Assembly (NCBI GenBank): GCA_028693705.1
Contig: JAQUUX010000018.1
Coordinates: 1 to 42,964, forward strand
Direction: 5' to 3'
DNA length: 42,964 nucleotides
DNA from: Lachnospiraceae bacterium
GTDB taxonomy: Bacteria; Bacillota; Clostridia; Lachnospirales; Lachnospiraceae
The notes under the pieces were generated by a model that saw only the letters and a program-made list of their open reading frames with translations, searched no databases and had not been told where the DNA came from. Within the stretch, counting starts at the first letter, position 1. Each line of letters starts with the position of its first letter. Positions 7,987-15,138 of this stretch are shown one piece after another. The translations under genes and the position numbers were made by a program.

Positions 7987-8005
7987 AATGAAAATCGTTA
8001 TCATT
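7987..8005. promoter_or_regulatory. Fur-box-like operator
   Basis: The 19 bases AATGAAAATCGTTATCATT resemble the inverted-repeat Fur box (AATGA and TCATT ends). The position about 10-30 bases downstream of the predicted start of transcription would allow iron-dependent repression of feoA, feoA and feoB. Confidence 0.65.
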
Positions 8006-8025
8006 TAGGAAAGAAAGAGGATGAG

Positions 8026-8238
8026 ATGATGCCACTATCAATGGTAAAAGAAGGCGAACCAAGCACAATTATTAAAGTTGGCGGTAAAGATGAAACTCGC
8101 AGGTTTCTGGAAAATCTCGGTTTTGTTTCCGGCGGTATTGTAACTGTTGTGTCTCAGATTGGCGGAAATATGATCGTCAATGTAAAGGATTCCAGAGTTG
8201 CCATAGGAAAAGATATGGCAAATAAGATCATGGTTTAA
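8026..8238 (+). CDS. feoA: FeoA domain protein 1
   Basis: This 70-residue protein is a single FeoA/SH3-like domain (EPSTIIKVGGKDETRRFLENLGFVSGGIVTVVSQIGGNMIVNVKDSRVAIGKDMANKIMV). FeoA is a small cytoplasmic protein that supports FeoB-mediated ferrous iron uptake. AAAGAGG precedes the ATG. It is the first gene after the Fur-box-like promoter and is followed by a second FeoA gene; the two FeoA proteins are clearly different in sequence. This one has the LENLGFVSGG variant of the usual LxxLGlxpG turn. Confidence 0.93.
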   Translation: MMPLSMVKEGEPSTIIKVGGKDETRRFLENLGFVSGGIVTVVSQIGGNMIVNVKDSRVAIGKDMANKIMV

Positions 8239-8328
8239 ATCTTATTTTTGATAAAAATATTAAATAAAAATATCATATAGAAATGCCAAAACAGAAATAA
8301 AAATTCAAGGCAAAAAGAGGAGCAGAAA

Positions 8329-8550
8329 ATGAAGACTTTAAAAGAAGTAGCCTGCGGCCAATCCGTAAAGGTTACAAAGCTGACCGGTGAAGGTCCGGTA
8401 AAAAGACGTATCATGGATATGGGTATTACAAAAGGTGTTGATGTATATGTGAGAAAGGTTGCCCCATTTGGAGATCCTGTTGAGGTTACTGTACGAGGCT
8501 ATGAATTATCACTTCGTAAAGCAGATGCTGAGATGATTGAGGTAGAATAA
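8329..8550 (+). CDS. feoA: FeoA domain protein 2
   Basis: This 73-residue FeoA domain protein (GQSVKVTKLTGEGPVKRRIMDMGITKGVDVYVRKVAPFGDPVEVTVRGYELSLRKADAEMIEV) is closer to the canonical family than the first copy, with the RRIMDMGITKG turn and the RGYELSLRKADA ending. It follows an A-rich 90-base spacer and a GAGGAG ribosome binding site. It lies 84 bases before feoB, with which it is expected to work. Confidence 0.95.
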   Translation: MKTLKEVACGQSVKVTKLTGEGPVKRRIMDMGITKGVDVYVRKVAPFGDPVEVTVRGYELSLRKADAEMIEVE

Positions 8551-8598
8551 TTTTCCGGATGCAGATCCGTTAGAGAATTATTATTTTTTTACACAATG

Positions 8599-8614
8599 GT
8601 TAGATAAAACTAAC
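8599..8614. promoter_or_regulatory. GTTAG-N6-CTAAC dyad upstream of feoB
   Basis: GTTAG (8599-8603) and CTAAC (8610-8614) are separated by 6 bases. The same 5-bp arms and 6-base spacing occur over the -10 of the first feoA promoter (7958-7973), suggesting a shared regulator site in the operon. Confidence 0.45.
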
Positions 8615-8634
8615 AAAGAATAGAGGAGCGTAAC

Positions 8635-10830
8635 ATGGAAATCAAAATTGCATTAGCAGGTAATCCTAACTGCGGTAAAACAACATTGTTCAATGCGTTA
8701 ACCGGATCCAATCAGTTCGTTGGAAACTGGCCGGGTGTAACCGTTGAGAAAAAAGAAGGAAAGTTAAAAGGACATAAAGATGTTATCATCATGGATCTTC
8801 CGGGTATTTACTCTTTATCTCCTTATACATTAGAAGAAGTCGTTGCCAGAAATTATTTGATCAATGACAGACCGGACGTGATCCTGAACATCGTTGATGG
8901 TACCAACATGGAAAGAAATCTGTATTTATCTACACAGATTATGGAGCTGGGTATTCCGGTTGTCATGGCAGTCAACATGATCGATATCCTGGAGAAGACC
9001 GGCGATAAAATACATATGGAACAGTTAAGCAAAAAGCTGGGCTGTGAAGTAGTTGAAATCTCTGCATTAAAGGGAACCGGCATTCAGAAAGCGGCTGAAA
9101 AAGCAGTAGCACTGGCAAAATCCAGAAATATGACACCGGCAGTTCATGAATTTGCGGGTGAAGTGGAAGCTGTTATTCGTAAGGTAGAAGATAAATTAGG
9201 TGCGGAAGTTCCGACAGAACAGAAGAGATTCTTTGCTATTAAATTATTGGAAAAAGATGACAAGATCGTAGAGCAGATGAAACAGGTACCGGATGTATCT
9301 GCTGAAATTGCTGAACTGGAAAAAGTAATGGATGATGATACAGAGAGTATCATTACCAATGAACGTTATGTATATATTTCTTCCATTATTGAAGGCTGTA
9401 TTACCAAATCAAAGAAACAGAAGCTGACAACCTCAGATAAGATTGATCATATTGTGACCAACAGATGGCTGGCACTGCCGATTTTCGCAGTCGTAATGTT
9501 CCTGGTATATTATGTTTCCGTAACAACCGTAGGAACCTGGGCAACTGACTGGGCAAATGATGGCGTGTTTGGAGAAGGCTGGCATTTATTCGGAATCGAA
9601 TCCGCATTTGTACCTGGTGTTCCTGCCTTGGTAGAAGGTTTACTGTCTGCTATCGGCTGCGCTGACTGGTTACAGGGTCTGATCTTAGATGGTATCGTAG
9701 CCGGTGTTGGTGCAGTGCTTGGTTTCGTACCACAGATGCTTGTATTATTTATTTTCCTGGCATTCTTAGAGGCTTGTGGTTACATGGCCAGAGTTGCATT
9801 CATCATGGATAGAATCTTCCGCAAGTTTGGTCTTTCGGGAAAATCCTTTATTCCGATGCTGATCGGTACCGGCTGTGGTGTTCCCGGTATTATGGCTTCC
9901 AGAACCATTGAAAATGACAGAGATCGTAAGATGACTATTATGACTACCACTTTTATACCATGTGGTGCAAAGCTTCCTATCATTGCTTTAATTGCAGGTG
10001 CTTTATTTAACGGTGCATGGTGGGTTGCTCCAAGTGCTTATTTTGTAGGTATTGCAGCGATTATCTGTTCCGGTATTATGTTAAAGAAAACGAAAATGTT
10101 TGCAGGAGATCCGGCACCATTCGTTATGGAATTACCGGCATATCATATGCCAACTGTATCTAATGTCCTGAGAAGTATGTGGGAGAGAGGCTGGTCCTTT
10201 ATCAAAAAGGCAGGAACCATCATCCTGTTATCTACCATCGTTCTCTGGTTTATGATGAGTTTTGGCTGGGTTGACGGAAGCTTCGGAATGTTAGAGGCAG
10301 AACAGTTAAATGAAAGTATCTTAGCATCTATTGGTAATATTATCGCTCCAATCTTTGCACCACTTGGCTGGGGAGACTGGAAGATGGCTGTTGCGGCTGT
10401 TACCGGTTTGATTGCAAAAGAAAACGTTGTTGGTACATTCGGTATCCTCTTTGGTTTTGCAGAAGTCGCAGAAGATGGCGCAGAGATCTGGGGACAGCTG
10501 GCAGGCAGCCTAACAGCTGTTGCGGCATATTCCTTCCTGGTATTTAACCTTTTATGTGCACCTTGCTTCGCAGCAATGGGCGCTATTAAGAGAGAAATGA
10601 ATAATATCAGATGGTTCTGGTTTGCAATTGGATATCAGACAGTTCTGGCTTATGTAGTATCTCTTTGTGTATACCAGATTGGTATGCTGATCACTACCGG
10701 AGTATTTGGCATCGGAACATTAGTTGCAGCAGTTTGTATTATTGGTTTCCTGTATCTGCTATTCAGACCTTATCAGGAAAGCAATACATTAAAGGTAAAT
10801 ATGAAGACCCTGGCAAAAGCAGCAAAATAA
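8635..10830 (+). CDS. feoB: Ferrous iron transporter FeoB
   Basis: FeoB is the inner-membrane Fe(II) transporter, and this 731-residue protein is full length. The N-terminal G domain shows G1 GNPNCGKTT (residues 9-17), G3 DLPGIYSL, the G4-like NMID and the G5-like SALKG. A helical linker follows (around 165-270). The membrane part carries the two characteristic gate segments, including IPMLIGTGCGVPGIMASRTIEND and FIPCGAKLPIIALIAG. It is preceded by two feoA genes and followed by the Cys-rich peptide and a Fur-like gene. Control by iron is likely through the Fur-box-like site at 7987. Confidence 0.98.
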   Translation: MEIKIALAGNPNCGKTTLFNALTGSNQFVGNWPGVTVEKKEGKLKGHKDVIIMDLPGIYSLSPYTLEEVVARNYLINDRPDVILNIVDGTNMERNLYLSTQIMELGIPVVMAVNMIDILEKTGDKIHMEQLSKKLGCEVVEISALKGTGIQKAAEKAVALAKSRNMTPAVHEFAGEVEAVIRKVEDKLGAEVPTEQKRFFAIKLLEKDDKIVEQMKQVPDVSAEIAELEKVMDDDTESIITNERYVYISSIIEGCITKSKKQKLTTSDKIDHIVTNRWLALPIFAVVMFLVYYVSVTTVGTWATDWANDGVFGEGWHLFGIESAFVPGVPALVEGLLSAIGCADWLQGLILDGIVAGVGAVLGFVPQMLVLFIFLAFLEACGYMARVAFIMDRIFRKFGLSGKSFIPMLIGTGCGVPGIMASRTIENDRDRKMTIMTTTFIPCGAKLPIIALIAGALFNGAWWVAPSAYFVGIAAIICSGIMLKKTKMFAGDPAPFVMELPAYHMPTVSNVLRSMWERGWSFIKKAGTIILLSTIVLWFMMSFGWVDGSFGMLEAEQLNESILASIGNIIAPIFAPLGWGDWKMAVAAVTGLIAKENVVGTFGILFGFAEVAEDGAEIWGQLAGSLTAVAAYSFLVFNLLCAPCFAAMGAIKREMNNIRWFWFAIGYQTVLAYVVSLCVYQIGMLITTGVFGIGTLVAAVCIIGFLYLLFRPYQESNTLKVNMKTLAKAAK

Positions 10831-10865
10831 AAGCTGTTTTTGCAGGACAGAATGGAGAGTGACAT

Positions 10866-11003
10866 ATGGGAACATTAATTACAGGCATAATCGTACTTGG
10901 AATAGTTGTTTTGGTGATTCGAAGCATGATAAAGGATAAAAAAGCAGGAAAGTCCCTGCAGTGTGGTGCAGATTGCAAGCATTGCGGAGGCCATTGTCAC
11001 TAA
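10866..11003 (+). CDS. FeoB-associated Cys-rich membrane protein
   Basis: This 45-residue open reading frame has a single N-terminal membrane helix (ATG GGA, LITGIIVLGIVVLVIRSM), a basic stretch (KDKKAGK) and a C-terminal cluster CGADCKHCGGHCH. That matches the FeoB-associated Cys-rich family, which normally sits directly downstream of feoB. The GGAG ribosome binding site lies 7 bases upstream of the ATG at 10866. The cysteines could bind iron or a redox centre, and the precise role is not known. It is easily missed by gene callers because of its length. Confidence 0.9.
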   Translation: MGTLITGIIVLGIVVLVIRSMIKDKKAGKSLQCGADCKHCGGHCH

Positions 11004-11011
11004 ATGTGTCA

Positions 11012-11039
11012 TTGCCACTTTTAGTGGCAAAACCACTAA
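11012..11039 (+). promoter_or_regulatory. Competing hairpins before the Fur-like gene
   Basis: TTGCCACT (11012-11019) can pair with AGTGGCAA (11023-11030), or TTAGTGG (11021-11027) can pair with CCACTAA (11033-11039). The two share bases and are mutually exclusive. The second ends next to the ribosome binding site at 11041-11047. No T-run follows either hairpin, so this is not a standard terminator. Confidence 0.45.
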
Positions 11040-11054
11040 GAAGGAGGCATTGGT

Positions 11055-11543
11055 GTGCTGGAGAAATCATTGAAAGCAACTAAAACGGTACACGATACCA
11101 GAAAATATCACCGGACGCAGATGCAAAAGGAAATCATCCTGCAGAAATTGAAAGATCAGGGTTGCAGGATTACCAAGCAGCGTCGTATGTTACTCGATAT
11201 CATTCTTGAAGAAGATTGTTCCTGCTGTAAAGAAATTTATTACAAAGCTTCTAAGTTGGATCGAAATATTGGTGCAGCAACTGTTTACCGTATGATCAAC
11301 ACTTTAGAGAGCATTGGAGCAATCAGTCGAAAGAATATGTATAAAATTGCCTGTGATGAGGGTTGTGAAAACGGGTGTGAAAAGGAAAATGCATGTACAG
11401 TGGAGTTAAATGATAATACAGTGTATCATTTATCAGCAGGCAACTGGCGTTCAGTGATTCAGGCCGGCTTAAGGGAATGCGGATACCTACATGATCAGAA
11501 AATCAAGAGTGTGGTGGTACAGTCCTGCGAGTGCGATGCGTAA
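11055..11543 (+). CDS. Fur-family transcriptional regulator, Cys-rich
   Basis: This 162-residue protein has the Fur winged-helix domain (LKDQGCRITKQRRMLLDIILEE, then AATVYRMINTLESIGAISRKN). The metal-binding half is atypical. Where canonical Fur proteins carry a His-rich HHHDH-type motif, this protein has CDEGCENGCEKENAC, and it has further Cys residues (EEDCSCCKE near the N-terminus, CECDA at the C-terminus). The GTG start at 11055 is set by AAGGAGG at 11041. Being the last gene of the feo operon, it probably senses iron or another thiophilic metal and controls feo, but this is inference. A bidirectional terminator follows. Confidence 0.85.
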   Translation: MLEKSLKATKTVHDTRKYHRTQMQKEIILQKLKDQGCRITKQRRMLLDIILEEDCSCCKEIYYKASKLDRNIGAATVYRMINTLESIGAISRKNMYKIACDEGCENGCEKENACTVELNDNTVYHLSAGNWRSVIQAGLRECGYLHDQKIKSVVVQSCECDA

Positions 11544-11590
11544 AAGGAATTAAAGTTATAAATTAAATAAAAGCAGAATTTGCAGTATCA

Positions 11591-11630
11591 AAAAAGTGAT
11601 TTGCCATATTTATGACAAATCACTTTTTTT
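11591..11630. terminator. Bidirectional terminator between Fur-like and GntR genes
   Basis: AAAAAGTGATTTG (11591-11603) pairs with CAAATCACTTTTT (11616-11628), with T-runs on both strands. It ends the feo operon on the plus strand and also overlaps the end of the minus-strand GntR gene. Confidence 0.85.
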
Positions 11631-12335
11631 GTGCACTCCGTCTAAATTTATAGACAAGTGACGATACATTGCTTCTTTTGCTGCTTGAGAATCATGTGCT
11701 GCAATAGCTTCTACAATTTCCCTATGAGTTTCCATGGTGTTTTTCTGAATTAGGTTAAAACTTTCCAAAGAAGAATTAATGGGCATTAATTGGTGAATGC
11801 TGAAAACAATAACAGGTATTATTTTAGGTAAAACCAGATTCTGTGTACAAGAGGAAATGATGACATGAAACTGTTCATCAGCTTCTCCATAATCTTCTTT
11901 TTTTCTTATTTTTTCATTGATAATAGAATTTGCTTTTCGCAACCGAAGAATATCCTGATCTGTTGCATATTCAGCAGCCAGGCCGGCGGCCCAGGGTTCA
12001 ATTAAAAGTCGGGTTTCCAGTAGGTCGGAAGCAAGTTTGTTAGAATCGGAAATAAATGCAAATCCAAAAGGATCTTTGACTACACCAGGTTCCTTGGTTA
12101 CAAAAGTGCCCAGACCTCTTTTTATTACCACAACGTTTTTGGCAGCTAATTGTTTGATCGCCTCACGTATGGTTCCTCTTCCAACATTTAACTGTTTTGC
12201 CAGTTCAAATTCGTTGGGGAGTTTATCATTTACTGTTAAATGCTGATCGATAATCAACTGGGATATGCGTTCAGCAACTTGTCCGGCCAAAGGTTGTCCG
12301 GATTCTTTTACGTTGTCTAATAAATTTATGTCCAC
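11610..12335 (-). CDS. FadR-type (FCD) GntR regulator, module 1
   Basis: This 241-residue regulator has an N-terminal GntR winged helix (VAERISQLIIDQHLTVNDKLPNEFELAKQLNVGRGTIREAIKQLAAKNVVVIKRGLGTFV) and a C-terminal helical FCD domain (DLLETRLLIEPWAAGLAAE, with His residues at EQFHVIIS, METHREIV and YRHLSINL that fit the metal-binding site). FCD proteins typically sense sugar acids or related carboxylates. The GTG start is set by GGAGAC upstream. It is divergent from the dehydrogenase gene at 12557, whose promoter carries a TCGTACGA-core palindrome, making that operon its likely target. Confidence 0.92.
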   Translation of the reverse strand: MDINLLDNVKESGQPLAGQVAERISQLIIDQHLTVNDKLPNEFELAKQLNVGRGTIREAIKQLAAKNVVVIKRGLGTFVTKEPGVVKDPFGFAFISDSNKLASDLLETRLLIEPWAAGLAAEYATDQDILRLRKANSIINEKIRKKEDYGEADEQFHVIISSCTQNLVLPKIIPVIVFSIHQLMPINSSLESFNLIQKNTMETHREIVEAIAAHDSQAAKEAMYRHLSINLDGVHKKSDLS

Positions 12336-12478
12336 GATGTCTCCAAAAAATCATTTTTATTTTCTCCTTATTCTAGCAGAGTAAATTTTTTTGCGCAAGA
12401 TTAGGTTGTATTTTGGGTATTTTGTAAAAGATTATAAAAAGTAAATAAAAGACTATTATAAAAAATGGATAAAAGATA

Positions 12479-12508
12479 TTGACGAAATACGAAAATGGGT
12501 GGTATTAT
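12479..12508 (+). promoter_or_regulatory. Promoter of the module-1 dehydrogenase operon
   Basis: TTGACG (12479-12484) and TATTAT (12503-12508) with 18 bases between them. Transcription would start near 12515, just upstream of the operator-like palindrome at 12531-12546. Confidence 0.6.
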
Positions 12509-12530
12509 TTACTAAACACATAGGACGTCA

Positions 12531-12546
12531 TACGTCGTACGACATA
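12531..12546. promoter_or_regulatory. GntR operator-like palindrome
   Basis: GTCGTACGAC (12534-12543) is a perfect 10-bp palindrome, extended to TACGTCGTACGACATA (12531-12546). It lies between the predicted start site and the ribosome binding site of the dehydrogenase, and fits the N-GT-N-AC-N core of FCD-type GntR sites. Confidence 0.65.
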
Positions 12547-12556
12547 AGGAGGAAAA

Positions 12557-13579
12557 ATGAAAGCTATCAAATTGGAAAAACCATGGAGTGTTGATTGTAT
12601 AGAAATGGATGCACCGATACCGAAAGCGGGAGAAGCGTTGCTTCGTGTAAAAGCAGCCGGTATATGTGGAAGTGATATTGGTGCATTCAGAGGGACAAAT
12701 GGATTGGTAACATATCCAAGGATTATAGGTCATGAAATAGCAGGAGAGATCATTTCTATTCCGGAAGACAATAAAAAGAACTTGAAAGTAGGAGATAAAG
12801 TAGTTGTTAATCCATATTTGTATTGTGGAAAATGTTATCCATGCAGTATTGGAAGAACAAATTGCTGTAATGATCTGAAGGTATTGGGCGTACATATAGA
12901 CGGAGGCATGGCAGAGTATTTTACGCATCCGGCAGATATGCTTATCAAAATACCGGAGGGGATGACCTGGGAACAGGCAGCGATGGCGGAACCGCTGACG
13001 ATTTCATTACATGGTATTCATAGAGGCGGGTTAAAAGCGGGTGAATATTGTGCCATTATTGGAGCAGGCCCTATTGGACTGGTGGCAGGAATGGTTGCGC
13101 AGGTCTATGGTGCACATGCTATTTTGATTGATCTGGTACAGGAAAGATTGGATTTTGCAAAACAACTTGGAATTGAGTATATCGTTAATTCCAGTATCGA
13201 AGATCCAATAGAAGCTGTAAAGAAGATAACAGAGGGTGCTATGGCACAACAAGTTATGGAATGCAGTGGAGCAAATCAGGCAGTCCGTATGACGTTGGAT
13301 TTGGTTTGTCATGCCGGAAGGATTACTTTGACCGGCTGGCCTAAAAAAGAAACTTCTTTGCCAACGGATATGATTACCAAGAAGGAAATTGATATCCGGG
13401 GGGCGAGAACCAGTGCGGGAGAATTTGAAGAGGCTTTAGAGTTGATCAATACAAAAAAAGTAGATATGACGAAAATTCTAACAAAAGTAATTTCTATGGA
13501 GGAAACACCGGAAACAATAAAGGACATTGAAAAAAATCCCGGAAATTATTTGAAAGTCGTTGTAAAGATGGATGAGTGA
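12557..13579 (+). CDS. Zinc-dependent medium-chain dehydrogenase, aldonate-type candidate (module 1)
   Basis: This 340-residue enzyme belongs to the zinc-containing medium-chain dehydrogenase family (sorbitol dehydrogenase, RspB, LgoD group). Cys37 and the His59-Glu60 pair are the catalytic zinc ligands. A second zinc-type cysteine cluster (Cys90, 93, 96 and about 103-104) is intact. The NAD-binding loop is GAGPIGLVAG. AAGGAGG precedes the ATG. It overlaps the following LarA-like gene. In this context, with uxaB and uxaA nearby, oxidation of an aldonate (for example L-galactonate to D-tagaturonate, the LgoD reaction) is a reasonable candidate, but other polyol or aldonate substrates cannot be excluded. 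Confidence 0.85.
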   Translation: MKAIKLEKPWSVDCIEMDAPIPKAGEALLRVKAAGICGSDIGAFRGTNGLVTYPRIIGHEIAGEIISIPEDNKKNLKVGDKVVVNPYLYCGKCYPCSIGRTNCCNDLKVLGVHIDGGMAEYFTHPADMLIKIPEGMTWEQAAMAEPLTISLHGIHRGGLKAGEYCAIIGAGPIGLVAGMVAQVYGAHAILIDLVQERLDFAKQLGIEYIVNSSIEDPIEAVKKITEGAMAQQVMECSGANQAVRMTLDLVCHAGRITLTGWPKKETSLPTDMITKKEIDIRGARTSAGEFEEALELINTKKVDMTKILTKVISMEETPETIKDIEKNPGNYLKVVVKMDE

Positions 13580-14871
13580 CAAACATGGAAGAAATATACC
13601 GTACTGACAGATCAGGAATTAAACAGGAAGAGATTGTTGCAGATATAGAAAAAATGCTACAGCAATATCCAACATTAAAAAAAGTTTTGATTATACCTCC
13701 GGATTATACCAGATGCTTTTCTTTTGCGGGAGAAATCACACAGATAATATACAAAAAGCTGAAACAGGAAGAGACGGTAGTTTATGTTATGCCTGCGCTT
13801 GGAACACATATGGAAATGAGCGGGGAGGAAAAGGTAAAATTTTTTTCGGATACAGTAGATGAACAGGATATTTTAGTGCATCACTGGCAAACGGATACAA
13901 CCAAAATAGGAACGATACCGGCCCGGGTGGTAAGTGAAATCAGTCAGGGCTTATATAAGGAAGAAATTGAGGTGGAGGTCAACCATCGGTTACTGGATGA
14001 AAAATATGATCTGATAATATCAGTGGGACAAGTTGTCCCGCATGAAGTAGTAGGAATGGCAAATTATTCTAAAAATCTGTTCGTGGGTGTGGGTGGCCGT
14101 TCTATGATCAATAAATCTCATATGCTTTCAGCCGTATGTGGTATGGAAAGGGCATTAGGGGTAACGGATAGCCCGGCCAGAATGTTGTATGACTATGGAC
14201 AACAGCATTTTATTGACGGAAAAATTCCGGTTGTTTTTATACAGACGGTTACTACAAAGCAGGAACACAACCTTAATTTGAATGGATTGTATATCGGGAC
14301 ATCAAGAAGACCATTTGAACTGGCTGCAAAACTAAGCCAGGAGCTGAACATTGTGCATTTAGACAGACGGGTAAAGAAAATGGTGGTTTACCTTGATCCC
14401 CAGGAACTAAAAACAACCTGGGTGGGTAATAAGGGAATTTACAGAACTCGTATGGCAATAGCGGATGGCGGCGAATTGTTGCTGATAGCTCCCGGGATAG
14501 GAGCTTTTGGTGAGAACGAAGAGATGGATGCCATGATCAGAGAATATGGGTATAAAGGGCGTGATAATGTGCTGAGACTATATGAGCAGGGTGTATTCGA
14601 AAACAGAACAATGTGTGCAGCACATCTGATTCAGGGTTCTACGGATGGCAGATTTTCTGTCACGTATGCAACCTGTCCTGAGAAAATGCCGCAGAAAGCT
14701 ATAGAACAGGTAGGATATCACTGGAAAAACTATTATGAAGTAATCCAACAATACGATCCGGAGTCTATGAAAGATGGCTGGAATAAAACAGAGCAGGGTG
14801 AAGAATTTTATTTTGTCAGAACGCCTGCACTGGGATTGTGGAAGTATGATGACTGTCATGTAAACATTTAA
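13576..14871 (+). CDS. LarA-superfamily nickel-dependent racemase/epimerase homologue (module 1)
   Basis: This protein of about 431 residues (GTG start; an ATG start at 13585 is possible) matches the LarA superfamily, whose members use a nickel-pincer nucleotide to racemise or epimerise alpha-hydroxy acids. Residues PPDYTR (Arg46), GTH (His78), PHEVVG (His156), YSK (Lys166) and KSH (His182) correspond to the LarA catalytic Arg, His and the cofactor-bearing Lys and nickel-binding His. The spacings 10 (His156 to Lys166) and 16 (Lys166 to His182) equal those of Lactiplantibacillus LarA, where the Lys binds the cofactor and the last His binds Ni. It starts inside the dehydrogenase stop codon, so translation is coupled. 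A C2 epimerase of an aldonate is the inferred role. Confidence 0.82.
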   Translation: MTNMEEIYRTDRSGIKQEEIVADIEKMLQQYPTLKKVLIIPPDYTRCFSFAGEITQIIYKKLKQEETVVYVMPALGTHMEMSGEEKVKFFSDTVDEQDILVHHWQTDTTKIGTIPARVVSEISQGLYKEEIEVEVNHRLLDEKYDLIISVGQVVPHEVVGMANYSKNLFVGVGGRSMINKSHMLSAVCGMERALGVTDSPARMLYDYGQQHFIDGKIPVVFIQTVTTKQEHNLNLNGLYIGTSRRPFELAAKLSQELNIVHLDRRVKKMVVYLDPQELKTTWVGNKGIYRTRMAIADGGELLLIAPGIGAFGENEEMDAMIREYGYKGRDNVLRLYEQGVFENRTMCAAHLIQGSTDGRFSVTYATCPEKMPQKAIEQVGYHWKNYYEVIQQYDPESMKDGWNKTEQGEEFYFVRTPALGLWKYDDCHVNI

Positions 14872-14992
14872 AATACGACATATTCTATGAGTCTGTTTTT
14901 GTTCGTTTTTTTAGCTTAAAAATAAAAGATACAAAAAACATCAAACAAAATTGTGCAAAATGCTCAAAATAATAAAAAACAAATCGAATATA

Positions 14993-15021
14993 TTGACAAT
15001 ATTTACAACAACTGATATTGT
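14993..15021 (+). promoter_or_regulatory. Promoter of the module-1 ABC operon
   Basis: TTGACA (14993-14998) and TATTGT (15016-15021) are separated by 17 bases. The -10 overlaps the operator-like site at 15018-15029. The rest of the 267-base gap from 14872 to 15138 contains no gene I can support. Confidence 0.75.
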
Positions 15022-15030
15022 ATACATCAG
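15012..15030. promoter_or_regulatory. FCD-GntR operator-like dyad, copy 1
   Basis: CTGATATTGTATACATCAG (15012-15030) is a dyad with arms CTGAT and ATCAG around a GTATAC core. Its internal word TTGTATACATCA (15018-15029) recurs as the reverse complement at 23646-23657 in front of the module-2 operon. Confidence 0.65.
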
Positions 15031-15138
15031 AAATACATGTCACATACATTTAAAATACATAAGCAATGTATCACATGAAAAAGACAATGTATTAGGGAGA
15101 CTACTAACAAGCAATCAAAAAAGATGGGAGAAGAAGGT

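Noticed and set aside
12512-12928. Minus-strand frame of 138 residues over the dehydrogenase start
   Set aside because: It lies opposite a well-supported zinc dehydrogenase and is Ser/Phe/Tyr/Cys-rich, as an antisense shadow would be.
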